Assembly: GCA_013397455.1 (NCBI GenBank) | Contig: VYZB01000295.1 | Coordinates: 1,029,700 to 1,093,699 of the forward strand | Length of the DNA: 64,000 nt | Direction of reading: 5' to 3' | Source: Crotophaga sulcirostris | Lineage: Eukaryota > Chordata > Aves > Cuculiformes > Crotophagidae | In this document: one piece after another, positions 23,930 to 35,351 of the stretch | Numbering within the stretch: the first letter of the stretch is position 1 | Layout: each line of letters starts with the position of its first letter | The notes under the pieces: model-generated | Told to the model about the DNA's origin: nothing | Database searches by the model: none | What the model saw: the letters and a program-made list of their open reading frames with translations, nothing else | Translations under genes and position numbers: made by a program

Positions 23930-24633
23930 TTTATTACAAAAAGTGGAATATTTTGATTTAAGTAGAATCAATTCACTGTAGAATTAGTTTTCTAACCAAC
24001 TTGAGTGGAGCGCCAAGTAGCTGTATTTTTGAAATTCAGACACACACAGACTGTTCTTCCAACACTGTTTTTAAACACTGCTGCTTCCAGAAAATACTTC
24101 TTTCCTTATCTAACAATGTAAGGTCAGACAGAGCTGGCTCCAAAGCTCTAATGAGCAAACGGACCGACATCACCGTGCTTGGATTTTACCCAACGGCATC
24201 CTAGGTGATAACATCGGGCTTTCAGATCAACCTGACAATAACCTACAGTCAGAACGTTTGTGCGTACAACACCCAGCACACCGAACAACATCTCAGCAGT
24301 TCTTACTGTAAGGTGCAAGAACATCACAGCAGGCCAGAAGATCGGGTGCTGGGTTTGTGTGTGCTTAACTACCCATGAGGACAATCGACAGCAGACCCAG
24401 AATGGGTTGAGGTGAAAAGCAAAGCTGCCCGTGCTATCAGTGGTTGCTGCCCTCAAGTTCAGTAACTGGCAACAGAACCTCTTCCACAGCACCTGGGACT
24501 GGCCAGGACGGTTCTCCAGTCCAGCAATCGCACCCCACCTCAAGCCACGGGCAGCCTATTCACCTCAGCCACACCAACAAAGCCCATCCTAGGTCTCTAC
24601 AAGACGCTTTCCGGCCAGCAGTGTCCACAGGTG
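23930..24633 (-). promoter_or_regulatory. RPUSD2 3' UTR and poly(A) signal
   Basis: TTTATT at 23930-23935 reads AATAAA on the minus strand, about 700 bases past the RPUSD2 stop. The stretch between is unique sequence without open frames of note. Confidence 0.6.
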
Positions 24634-27600
24634 TCAGGTGTCCTCGCACTCCTCCCAGTCTTCCATTGCCCACTCGGGCATCTTGGAGCAGTACTCAAAT
24701 CCCAATCCCTTGTAACGCAGGGCATGGAGGAACATCACCAGCTCCTTGGGAGATGGGTCCCGCCGGCTAATTCTACACTCCACGCACAAAGGGTCCTTCT
24801 CCTCCAGGCTCCTCTCCTCCAGGCTCTTCTGTCCCATTTCCCCATCCTGATTCTCACACAAACCAAGTTCTTTACTGTTTTCAAGCATTTCCAGATTGGT
24901 ATCGGAGTTGAGCAGACAAGCTGCTGTCTCATTTCCCTTGGGATCTTCAGCTTTCCTCTCAGGATCCACAGTTTCCTCGGCAGGGCAGGAGTTCTCATTT
25001 ACCGGCTCAGCCGGCACAGACTTAGCGCAGTCACTGGAATCACCACAGTCTTTGTTCTCCTCACCAGAGCTCAAGTCCTCCTCCGCAATACCCAGGACAT
25101 CCAGGCTTTGTTTGGAACGATGCTCCTCAACCAGCGCCTTAAGGAGTTCCTCATCTGTTTTATCAATCCTGCCCCCTTTGCCCCGGTCGGGGCCCCACGC
25201 TTCCATGTTATAGATGGGGTCATTGACAATGGGATGTCCCAGGTACTGGAGATGGACCCGGATCTGGTGCGTTCGGCCCGTACGCGGGAGGCACTTGACC
25301 ACGCTGGTCTTGCCGTTGTAACTGAGCCGTTGGAAAATGGTTTTGCAGGGTTTCCCTTTGGGGTCCACGCGGCAAACTCCCACTTTGTAGGAAACCACCA
25401 GGATGGGCTCCTCGCAGACCACCTCGTGCCCTGGGAACTCTCCCACCACACGGCAGACATATTCCTTTTCCAGCTGCAAGGAGACACAGGAGCAGCGATC
25501 AGAAAACACAGTGGAAAATTCTCTCTGTACCCATTACACTGGAGCTCCTTCTCTCTTTCTCTTCAATGAAATAGATTTGTATGCAAAATACTCAAATTTT
25601 ATTACAACTGAACAGGAAGGGGAAAAAAATTAAACCAACCCAGCTATTTAAAGCCCATTTTCTCTCAGGCTTTCTCCACTTTGTTGGGAAAACAAGCACG
25701 TAAGCACCTGGCCTTATTAAATTCAAGAACGATGTCTCAGTGCCCTTTGTTGCAACCTTCACTTCGCTGCATTGAAGACAATCTTGGCTACAGTTCTGTT
25801 TGGGTGGTGAGCCACCGGAAAAATGAGAAAGACTTCTAAAACTGACAAAATACAAGATGGTTGACATTACTATTGATAAATAAAACCATTCTCTCATTGG
25901 TTTGCACAACTCCAGCCACCCTGCACAGGCCCTTAGGCAAGGAATTATAGAATCATGGAATGGTTTGGGTTGGAAGGGACCTCGAAGCCCATCCAGTTCC
26001 AACCCCCTACCACGGGCGGGGACACCCCCCACTGGATCAGGGGGCTCCAAGCCCCATCCAACCTGGCCTTGAACACCTCCAGGGGTGGGGCAGCTACCAC
26101 TGCTCTGGCCAACCTGGGCCAGGGCCTCCCCACCCTCACAGGAAAACATCTCTTCCTAAAATCTCTTCTCAATCTCCCCTCTAGCACTTAAAACCGTTCC
26201 CCTCGTCCTATCCCTGCACTCCCTGATCAAGAGCCCCTTCCCAGCTTTCCTGGAGCCCCTTTCAGTACTGGGAGGCTGCTCTAAGTTCTCCCCAAAGCCT
26301 TCTCTTCTCCAGCCTGAACAACCCTAACTCTCTCAGCCTACCCTTGTACAGGAGGTGCTCCAGCCCTCGGATCAGCTCCGTGGTCTCCTCTTGACCTGCT
26401 CCACCTGATCTCTGTCCTTCCTTTGCTGACGACTTTCAGTCTAATTTTACCAAAATCAATTACATTTTTGCTCGGTTCTTTTTCTCTTGATGCTCTTCAT
26501 GCATAATGTACTAAGAGCATTAGGGTGACCACAAGCTGTTCTGAGAACTTGTGCTTGTTTAGACCAAATATCTGCCTGACTATTAACCTGCTTCAAGAAA
26601 ACATTGTGCAAGAGACTCCAAAAAACTACCATGGCCCTCAGCTCTCACCTGTCTCTCCCGAACCTGCTCATCAATCCTCTTGGATACCTCTACGGTCTTG
26701 GCAAACATCAGCACACCCGAGGTCATGCGATCCAGCCGGTGGATGGTGTGTAGCTCCTTCAGGTCATGCTCCTTCCCCAGGATGAAGATGACTGTGTTGT
26801 GCCGAAACCTGCCACAGGGATGCACTGGTAGAGAGGAGGGTTTGTCCACAACCACCACCTCATCGTTCTCCACCAAGATCTGGATGGGCTGGGCAGTGAC
26901 TGGCGGCTCATGGCGATGCACCGTGTTCCTGAGAAAGTCATTATTCTGGAAGAAAGACAGAAAATTGTTATTTAGGAATAAAGGCGGACAGTGAGCATGG
27001 ATCCAGCCAGTGCAGCCACCCTGTTGGGCCACCCACAATGGGGACTTGACATTCTGGGGGGAAAATGAAAGTCCTTTCATCCAGGAACATGGGATTTAAC
27101 ACAACAAGCCTGCTCACTGACATTCCACTTCAATCATGTGTCTTAAGTGATCAATGCCATGCCTGGCCAGTTATCAGGACGCTGAGCAGAGCCTGTGGGG
27201 CAACGCTGGCTCCGTGCAGGATCCGCACCCTCCAGATCGCACCAAGGTTTCTCTGTGGGAACCAACCCCACTGCAATTTCCCAGGGGATCTGAGCCCACC
27301 TTGGCTTCCCTGGGGGAATCGACACCCCCAAATACCACAGACAACAGCACAGCCCTGAGGCGTTTCCCCCACAGCGGGGATCCTCGGGACATCTCCTGCT
27401 GCCTGGAGTGAGGATCCAGTGTCTGGGGCAGCTCCCTGTGCCCAGAATGAAGTCCTGGTGCCTGGGATGCCTCTCTGCGTGCCCAGTGCCTCCCCCAGCC
27501 GTTCCCAGTGCCTGGGTCGAGGTCCCAGTGTAATAAATAACGGAAAGTAATTTGCTGATCATAAAGGAGTGAACCAAAAGGATGAGCTCACTGCTCTGAG

Positions 27601-28546
27601 CTTGGGAACCTCCTGTTTAGCAATAAAGATAATGGTACAGGCCCAGAGACACCTGGTCTGACAAGAAAAGAAAGACACACTATTATCCCAAGCAAGGACA
27701 TATACCACTAACAATGTTTATGTTTAGATTGTATCAGCTAATTTGTAACCAAGTCGCTTGAAACTGCCTGAAGTAAGCTAAATACCAACCTTATCTGGAA
27801 ACCGTCACGAGGCCTCTCTGAAAGGTTGTAACAAAACCCCAAGAAAGAATAAAAAGGACTGTTTTAACCACTAAAATTTGCGAGCCTTGGGAGCGGTGAC
27901 TCCTCGGCCGCCCAGCGCTGCTTTTGCTTTCCTATCTTAATAAACACTTACTGAACTCGATTGGAACTCTATTTGCCTTTATTCAACTATAACACCAGTG
28001 CCCGGGGTGCCTCTCCCCACCTCTCCCGGTGCCTGGGGTGCTGCTCTTCTCCTGCCCCCGCCTCTCTTGGTGCCTGGGTGCCTCCCCGCGACTCGCCCGG
28101 TGCCCGGGGCGTCTTCCCCCGGGGCTCCCCACCTTAAGAACGACCTCCAGGTCCCGCACGGGCTCCTCGTTGAGGCGGAGGCGGCCGGCTCGGGCCGCGG
28201 CGCGGTAGTAGGCGATGGGCTGCGCTCGGAACTCGGTGCTGAAGACGTGCCCGAGGCTGCGGCCGACCCAGCGGCCCTTGCAGTAGGTGCGGAAGTCGAA
28301 GTAGTAGGGGCGCACCTTGCGCAGGCCCCGCTCGAAGTAGTACGAGGTCTCGGCGAAGTGCTCGGCGCCGAAGCTCACCCCGGGGTTCAGTTTCCGCGGC
28401 GGCGGCACGAACCGCTCCCCGCCCGCCACGCGCCGCTTCTTGGCGGCCGGTTCGGCCATGGCGGGGCCCGGCAGGAGCGGCCGGAGAGCGGGACCCGCCG
28501 CCACGCCCCGCACCGCGCGGAGCCGCGCCGCGCTCAGCGGCGTCAT
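24634..28546 (-). CDS. RPUSD2: RNA pseudouridine synthase domain-containing protein 2
   Basis: Three coding exons: 28133-28546, 26649-26945, 24634-25473 (stop TGA at 24634-24636). All junctions keep phase 0; 516 residues. The RluA-type catalytic core has HRLDRMTSG at 207-215 with the nucleophilic aspartate at 210, preceded by VVVDKPSSLPVHPCGRF (169-185). A further conserved RluA motif is GRTHQIRVHLQYLGHP in exon 3. The region FAETSYYFERGLRKVRPYYF in exon 1 is nearly identical to human. The enzyme isomerises uridine to pseudouridine in cellular RNA. An acidic, poorly conserved stretch precedes the conserved C-terminus (ELVMFLHALRYKGLGFEY). Start: ATG 28546 gives an arginine-rich, acid-free leader of 29 residues; a second in-frame ATG at 28459 (MAEPAAKKRR) would give 487 residues. 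Either is possible. Confidence 0.95.
25944..26405 (-). mobile_element. CR1 LINE, 5' truncated, in RPUSD2 intron 2
   Basis: Minus orientation (same sense as RPUSD2), from the tail attatagaatcatggaatgg to the 'gatcagctccgtggtctcct' part of ORF2. Confidence 0.93.
27410..28120. repeat. Degenerate minisatellite interrupted by a solo LTR
   Basis: Variants of 'cagtgcctggg(g)tgcctc' recur irregularly on both sides of the LTR at 27529-27994, for example near 27467, 27509, 28028, 28068 and 28098. The array reaches to within 20 bases of the RPUSD2 exon 1 donor. Confidence 0.65.
27529..27994 (+). mobile_element. Solo LTR of an endogenous retrovirus
   Basis: 466 bases beginning TGTAATA and ending TATAACA (imperfect inverted ends). 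It is flanked by the 4-bp direct repeat CCAG at 27525-27528 and 27995-27998, which is the target-site duplication. A TATA-like gaataaaaagg lies near 27847 and AATAAA at 27939-27944, giving plus orientation. No gag, pol or env sequence is present, so internal parts were lost by LTR-LTR recombination. A 4-bp duplication fits gammaretrovirus-like (class I) elements; the family itself was not identified. Confidence 0.85.
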
Positions 28547-28960
28547 CACCCGCGGGCAGTCAGCGCGAGGCCACGCCCCCTCCCCACTCGCGGTGACCCA
28601 TCAGCGCGAAGCCGCGCCCCCAGCCCCGCCCGCGGGACGCAGGCAACGTCATCCCCACAACGGCCAATCCGCGTGAGGCCACGCCCCAACACGCGCCCCC
28701 ACCCGGCCCGCTGGCACAGAAGGGGGCCGTCCGCAGGGTGACTCCATTCCCCGACGGCCAATCAAGGCGAAGCTATGCCTCCCATCCCGCCCGCTCACTC
28801 CCATCGTACAGAACGGCGCTGCCGGAGCCAATCAGCTCTAGGCCACGCCCTCAGCCCGCCCCCTCGCCCATGACGCGCAGGGTGACCGCTCCGAACTTCT
28901 TGGCCAATCAACGCTCGCCCACGCCCCAAGTCATGCCCCCACCGGCCCACTTCCCGCCTC
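28547..28960 (-). promoter_or_regulatory. RPUSD2 CpG-island promoter with repeated CCAAT boxes
   Basis: Very GC- and CpG-rich. CCAAT occurs at 28664, 28758, 28828 and 28904 in the same orientation, each in a 'ggccaatc'-like context and interleaved with ccacgcccc boxes. Spacing is 94, 70 and 76 bases, and the surrounding sequence looks like diverged tandem copies. CCAAT boxes bind NF-Y and the GC boxes Sp-family factors. No TATA box. Confidence 0.75.
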
Positions 28961-30260
28961 TTTGCACCCCTTCCCGCCCTTCTTGACCCCTCAGCGCCTC
29001 AGGAGGGGGGGAAGCGCCGTGCAGTCAGGGCATGGGTTGGGCTGGAAGGAGCCTCGAAGGGAAGCAACGTGTGACCTCAGCAACTCAAACAGGCACCAAA
29101 CCAGAACCAGCTCCGTAGCCACAATCTGTTTACACACTCGAATTAAAGCAAACGCAAAGTTTCCGAATGCAAAGCCATCATCAAACACCCATTTCTTAAA
29201 ATTATGGAATGGTTTGGGTTGGAAGGGACCTCAAAGCCCATCCAGTTCCAACCCCCTACCACGGGCAGGGACACCTCCCATTGGATCAGGTGCTCCAAGC
29301 CCCATCCAACCTGGCCTTGAACACCTCCAGGGATGGGGCAGCCAACACTTCTCTGGGCAACCTGGGCCAGGGCCTCCCCACCCTCACAGGAAAACATTTC
29401 TCCCTAAGATCTCATCTCAGTCTCCCTCTACAACCCCTCTTTAAAAGCCATCTGACAGCGGTTCCTTGTGTTTACAGCCCATAAACAGAGCTCTGGAAGG
29501 AAAATATTTGCATGAACAATTCCTCTTCCAGCTATGAACCCTGCCTTCCATCATCAGAGTGTAGCTAGGTTGGAGGGAGAGGTGTGGCACAGGACGGCCT
29601 GCCAGGGCAAGAGGCTGTTAAAGGGGATTTAGAGATCTGCACGCCGCACCTCTGGGGCTGCTGATGCTTACGGGCATGTTCAGCCGCCCTTGCTGTGGGA
29701 GAGGGAAAGGCGCATTAGGGAAAAGCCATGAGACTGGGATTTTAACCCAAATTCTTAGCATTACTACCAGAGATTAAATTAGCCAATGCCGGACTGGAAG
29801 AGAACAAGCTCTTGTAATTAAACTTTGACAAATCAGGGTCAGCCTCTGCTCTGACACAGTGTCTTATTTTCTTCAAGCGTTAGTTTTATATTAAAGATAT
29901 ATTAAATATTAAAGAGCATTCTTAGTGAGGGTTTAAGTATTCCCTTCTGCCTTGGGAATTCTCTGTGCACAGATATTACCTATAGCTTATCAGAGAGGAT
30001 GGCCAGAGTTAGCTGGACCCACACACTGCTGGAAAGTGGACGTGGCCCCTAAAAGCCTCCCTCTGCTCCTGCGCCGCAAGGACACCCCACTCTCCATCGC
30101 TCTGTATGAGCCCGGCTAAAGCAGAACCCTCCTTCGCAAACACATCCGCTGGAAAAGCTTCCATCCAAAACCCAAAACCATACGGACCAGCTACAGCCAC
30201 AAGTCCCATTCAGGAGCTTTCTGAGGTCACCTTAGGTATATGCATCCATCCGTCCGTCTG
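28961..30260. other. Spacer between RPUSD2 promoter and PCMT-like 3' end
   Basis: Apart from the CR1 at 29200-29440 and a short CR1-like scrap near 29030-29065, this is unique sequence. It should include the 3' UTR of the PCMT-like gene. No clear AATAAA is seen on the minus strand; the A/T-rich block at 29880-29915 is the most likely place for a variant signal. Confidence 0.5.
29200..29440 (-). mobile_element. CR1 3' end fragment
   Basis: Minus orientation from the tail ttatggaatggtttgggttg to 'aagatctcatctcagtctcc'. Confidence 0.93.
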
Positions 30261-33200
30261 TCAGAATTCATCCCTGAGGCAAAGAAAAACCAACAGTTAC
30301 TATGCGTGGCCTTCAGTTCAGCGCAGAATCAACACGGCTGTGGTGTTTACGGAAGTGTGCAGGCTCCAAAAGCAGGAAAAATAAAAGTTCAAGTCCTATC
30401 TAACAGAAAACACATCCTTCTCTCCTGCTGTGCCTCACCAGCCAAGCCTCTCTCTTCTCTCTCACACACCCAGAGCTTCATCAGGAAAGCCAGTAGTCAA
30501 GGAGAGCAAGCTCACAGGGAGAGCTGTGAGGAAGAAGCGTTCCTCAAGGGAGAGCAAACGTTTACCGAGGCCACTGCTTTTCCTTATCTGTCAGAGGGAC
30601 ATAGATCACGCCCATCAGCTGCGTCTCGATGATCTGCCCATCGCTGGTTTTGTCGTACTGCATCAGAACCTGGTTTGCACCTTCGGGGCCAACAGGCAGG
30701 ATCAGCCGACCTCCCGGCTTCAACTCATTCAGCAGCTGACAAGCAGAGAATTTGGAATCAGCAGAGCCAAAACAGAGACAACAGAAATAAGCCATGTAGT
30801 GAAGGTTGTGGCACCTTGAAAAACACAGGCTTGGCAGCTCTATATGAAACAGGCAAGTGGTTCCTTAGTTATTAGTTCTTTCCCAGCAGACATCCAGCAT
30901 GATCACTCTTACCTCCTTGGGTACAGCCTCTGCTGCCGCTCCGACATGGATGGCATCATAAGGAGCCTCCTCGGGGTATCCCTGCCTGCCGTCTCCAACT
31001 ACAGGAGGAAAGAGCATGTGGAAAAGACTTCTGTTCAGATAACAACTCCACACAAAAATAATTCTTCCTATATCCTCCCAACTGCAATCCAGATGATGAA
31101 AACTTTGTAACGAGATTGTGATGGAAATCTGAGTTTTGTTGGCTTAAAAAAGAAGGGACATTTCTGGAAGTGACCCATGCAAGAAGAAGGAGCAGTCAAA
31201 GCAAGGAGAGCCTTTCAATAAGTAGCTTTGGGCAGGCTTGAGATTCCGGACACAGGAAGAGCTGACTCAAGTTATCCTCCCAAAAAACCACAACAGGGTG
31301 GGCAGACTCACCCGAATAAACTAAACCCCAGATGTGATTCCACCGCTCTCCTCTAAGAGCAACTGTAATGGAATTAAGGTGATCACTATGCACCTGGATG
31401 GGAGGGTGTACGATAAGACTGCCTGTAACATTAAATACAGCTGTTTTACAGTGCAGTGTTTGGGTCAGCGGTGTCTCCTTAGCCAGTGGTTTCTTAGCAC
31501 TGCAGCAAGGATGAACACAAAACAAGACAACAGCTTGGAGAGGCAGAGCTCATGCATTCACAGGAGAGAACGGGCACCGGGATCCCAGCGAGCTCACCCA
31601 CAAGCTTTACACGGCCAGAGCTGAGCAAAGTGGGGTCATCCTCTTGGACGTTTCTGATGGATTCGTGTACCAGCTCTTTAATGTGCTCTACGCCCACGGC
31701 TTTCCCTGTCGGGCCAATCTATAGAGAAACAGCAGATAAACACCTCATACCTCCCATATGCTTGAGGGTGACTGTTAACAGGGCAAGCTACTGTGGGGGT
31801 TGGAAAACGCCCAGGAAGAAAATTAAGAGCAGAGTTTCTGAACAAGAGGTACAAACGCCTGTTCCCCTTGGTTTTAAGGCTGAGTAATCCTGGTTATATT
31901 CACTACTTGAGGGACAAACAATCACTGCTCACAGGGACTCCTACTAATCCTTCATTGCCAAAGAAATAATTGTTTGGTAGAATGAGCAGCTTTCATGGCA
32001 GGGCCAGTTCCTGACTGACAAACCTCCCGAGAAGAGTAACTCAGCCAGCTTTCCAGCACTTCACAGGAAAGACTTTCAGGAGTTTGGAAACCAAAGAAAC
32101 AGTCGGTGTCTCCTCAAGAAGCAAAGTAAAAGCACCTACACTGGACTTGCACAGCAGATTAACACACTCCTCTCAATCTGAATGGAATCAACATATAGAA
32201 CACTTCACGGTACACACAGCATCCATGTGTGTTCCCATAACGACTGTATTTCTTCTTACTACAAGCTGCTCTGGGAAGAGTTTGCCGCTTTCCACCCTCC
32301 CTGCTCTCCCCTCAAGCAGAGGCAGCTGTGACTACTGGTCCTGATCATAGAATCATGGAATGATTTGGGCTGGAAGGGACCTTAAATCCCATTCAGTTCC
32401 AACCTCCTGGCACGGGCAGGGACACCTCCCACTGGATCAGGGGGCCCCAAACCCCATCCAACCTGACTTTGAACACCTTCAGGGATGGGGCAGCCAACAC
32501 TTCTCTGGGCAAATGATGCCCTTCCCTAATGCACCTGCTAGCTCGAAAGGGAGCCCTGGGAGCACTTACCATCCTGGCAAAGCATGCGGTGAGGTATCCA
32601 CTGCCAGAGCCAACATCCAATGCTTTTGCACCTTCCACAAGCTGATCCTTCAGCAATTCCAGTGCGTGGGCGTGCTGTGCGGACAAGTACAAGGTGTGAA
32701 ACATCCTGGTTTAGCTTCTTCTCCCAAAACCTTCCTGTCCGCTCTGATCCAAAAAGAACTCACTTGGCATTTTCTCTGCCACGTTCAGAGAGAAACCAAA
32801 GGGTTGGATCTGGGACTTCTTTTTGCAGAACAGCATTTAGGGAGAGGGGCAGAAATAAGATGGGAAATAGCAGGAAAAGAGGCCTCATGCAAAAACTGGA
32901 CATTAATGGTTAGCAAACTTTTAAAGCAACTTAAAGAGCACAGGGCAAAACTTCTGGAAAGAAAAAAGGCACACACAGAGTGCCTAAAGAAACAAGCAGG
33001 ATAATCACATCCATGGGATCCATTCTACCTCTATAATTTAGGATTTAATAAAATATAAAGCAGCAAGCAAGCAATTTCCTCCATTTGTGCTAAAGGGGAA
33101 AGTTTTCCCCTTACCATGTGCGGTGCGCTGATTGTAGCCTTGTAGCCTAAAAGGAAATGAGCAATAAAAGCGTTATGTGATAAAGAAATAACAAGTAAAA

Positions 33201-35252
33201 TCACCAGTGTGAACAGTTTTTTATTCTCTCCCACCCCCTAATTATGAAAATGCTCTCTTTTGCCACACTGGAGAACTTAATTAAATCTCCTCCTGCAGGA
33301 TTACTAACGAGTGCAGTGCTGTCATCCCAGCCCCCAGCTCCTTCACCAAACCCCTCTGCAGCTCTCCCAGCCCACAGCGCTTGCTCCCAACACAGGACTT
33401 GTAGCAAACAACAGGCCTTTTGGACATGGAAAAGCTGTATTGTTCTTTCTTCTGGATCCCACAGTTAAATACGGATGGGTTTGCTCTGTTTGACCTATCG
33501 TAACACTTGGGCACTGTTCTGTAGAGAGGGACCCAGCATGGAGAGCTCCAACTGCCGAGCCAACACGTGCCAGCATGGTGAGCACAGCCACCATAATATG
33601 GTGATATTTGCCTTAATTACTCACCGATGGATTGAGGAGAATCCATGTACGGGAAATATTTGATGTAGTGACCTCTGTCAGTAGCCAGCAACACATCGAA
33701 GACTCGCTGGGATTTAATTATCCCTTTTTCTGAGGAAAAAAGGAAAACAGAGACAGAAAGGACTTAAATCCTCAGCCCTGTAGCAAGAAGAGGTTTGGAA
33801 GAGGAGAACAGAGTCCAGGAAGTTCACCATGAAAACACGAGAATTCAACCTTAGAATGTTATTTGAGAGGGGACAGAAAACAAAGCCACAGGTGGATGTA
33901 GGATACATCCCTTTCTAAAGGAAATCATGTCCCAACCATCACCCTGGTCTCTCTCAGAGGATGGAGACTTCCAAACCCAGTGCTCCCAAGGCTTCCAAAT
34001 GTCATGAAAGACAAAAGGAGTCATGCTCTCCCTCCTGGAAATGGAGACTCCGGGCCAGGCTTCAGGAGCACTGCCAGGGCGAGCAAACCCAAATTCAGAG
34101 TGGTGACTGCAGAAACATCCAACGTTCCCTTGCACCTCATCCCTGGGAGAGCTCTTACATGGAAAGGCAGCTTCAGCAGCAGGAGAAACTCAAGAGGGTT
34201 AAGCATGTCCCAGCTGCTGCCCAGAGCGTAGTGGTTGCACCAAGCACTACTCTGTCCCAGAGCACCTCCCTGGAGGCCGAACACTGCCTGCCAAGAAGCT
34301 CAGTGCCTGTCAGTGTTTTAAAAGGTGCGATGCGTCATTCATCATCCAGAGGAGAGGAAGACAGGCTGTGGAGAGCCTTCCCTGCCACTTCTGGCATAAC
34401 CGCTCATTTATGATTACCAATAGAATCACAGAGTCATGGAATGGTTTGGGTTGGAAGGGACCTCAAAGCCCATCCAGTTCCAGCCCCCTTGCCATGGGCA
34501 GGGACACCTCCCACTCGATCATGGTGCTCCAAGCCCCATCCAACCTGGCCTTGAACACCTCCAGGGATGGGGCAGCCACCACTTCTCTGGGCAACCTGGG
34601 CCAGGGCCTCCCCGCCCTCACAGGAAAACATTTCTCCCTAAGATCTCATCTCAATTTCCCCTCTTGCAACTCAAAACCATTCCCCCTCGTCCTGTCCCTG
34701 CACTCCCTGGTCAAGAGCCCCTCTCAGTACTGGAGGCTGCTCTAAGGTCTCCCCACAACCTTCTCTTCTCCAGGCTGAACAACCCCAACTCTCTCAGCCT
34801 GTCCTTGTACAGGAGGTGCTCCAGCCTTCGGATCATCTCTGTGGCCTCCTCTGTACTCGCTCCAACAGTTCCATGTCCTCCCATGTTGGGGACTCCAGAA
34901 CTGGACACAGGGCTCCCGGTGGGGTCTCAGAGGGGTAGAATCCCCTCCCTGCCCTGCTGGTCCCACTGCTTTGGATGCAGGCCAGGATGGAACAAGTCCA
35001 GATGGGGACAAACATTGCAATTCAGGCAACTCCTGCGTTTCAAAACAAGCAGCATCACAGCGTATCCCCACGTAACACAAAATATCCGTATGTGCCCGCA
35101 GATTCCATCGGCACCTCTAACCCACGTCAGTACTCACTGTAGAGGTTGTTGACCAGCTCTGGGTGCGTCTTCCCGCTGGAGGTCCAGGCCATGGTCCTGG
35201 CGAAAAGCAGGCCCATGAGTGCCAGCAGGGCACGGGGCGGCAGCCAGCGCAT
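30261..35252 (-). CDS. PCMTL: PCMT1-like protein-L-isoaspartate O-methyltransferase with N-terminal hydrophobic segment and C-terminal RDEF
   Basis: Eight coding exons, 5' to 3': 35138-35252, 33625-33729, 33115-33146, 32570-32674, 31598-31718, 30913-30998, 30566-30735, 30261-30273. All have AG/GT borders; 747 nt, 248 residues. The enzyme methylates L-isoaspartyl residues in aged proteins with S-adenosylmethionine, starting their repair. Visible: [15 protein letters not shown] (78-84), SAM motif LDVGSGSGY (103-111), [48 protein letters not shown], all PCMT1 hallmarks. It differs from PCMT1 at many positions, so it is a paralogue; the symbol follows the fish gene name I recall. ATG 35252 adds [20 protein letters not shown] before the usual MAW start (ATG 35192, context ACCATGG). 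If exon 7 is not spliced at 30566, it ends ...QWPR at TAA 30562. Confidence 0.88.
32346..32513 (-). mobile_element. CR1 3' end fragment
   Basis: Minus orientation, in a PCMT-like intron, ending about 57 bases from the exon 4 donor at 32569. Confidence 0.92.
34421..34990 (-). mobile_element. CR1 LINE, 5' truncated
   Basis: Minus orientation, one of the longest copies here, from the tail atagaatcacagagtcatgg to the 'ccactgctttggatgcaggc' part of ORF2. It lies in the first coding intron of the PCMT-like gene. Confidence 0.93.
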
Positions 35253-35351
35253 CCCACGGAGCCGCCTGCGGAGAGAGCAAGCTCAGAGGGCACCCAGCCC
35301 GTCACCTCCTCTCGCTGCCATCGTCCCACACAGGACAGAGCCCGTGTATGC

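Noticed and set aside
23460..24600. ZFYVE19 downstream of the divergent promoter
   Set aside because: No FYVE cysteines or ZFYVE19-like stretch found on the plus strand.
24631..25569. 312-residue plus-strand open frame
   Set aside because: Antisense of RPUSD2 exon 3, whose minus-strand reading is clearly conserved.
27529..27994. Full endogenous retrovirus
   Set aside because: Only one LTR is present and no internal coding sequence follows on either side.
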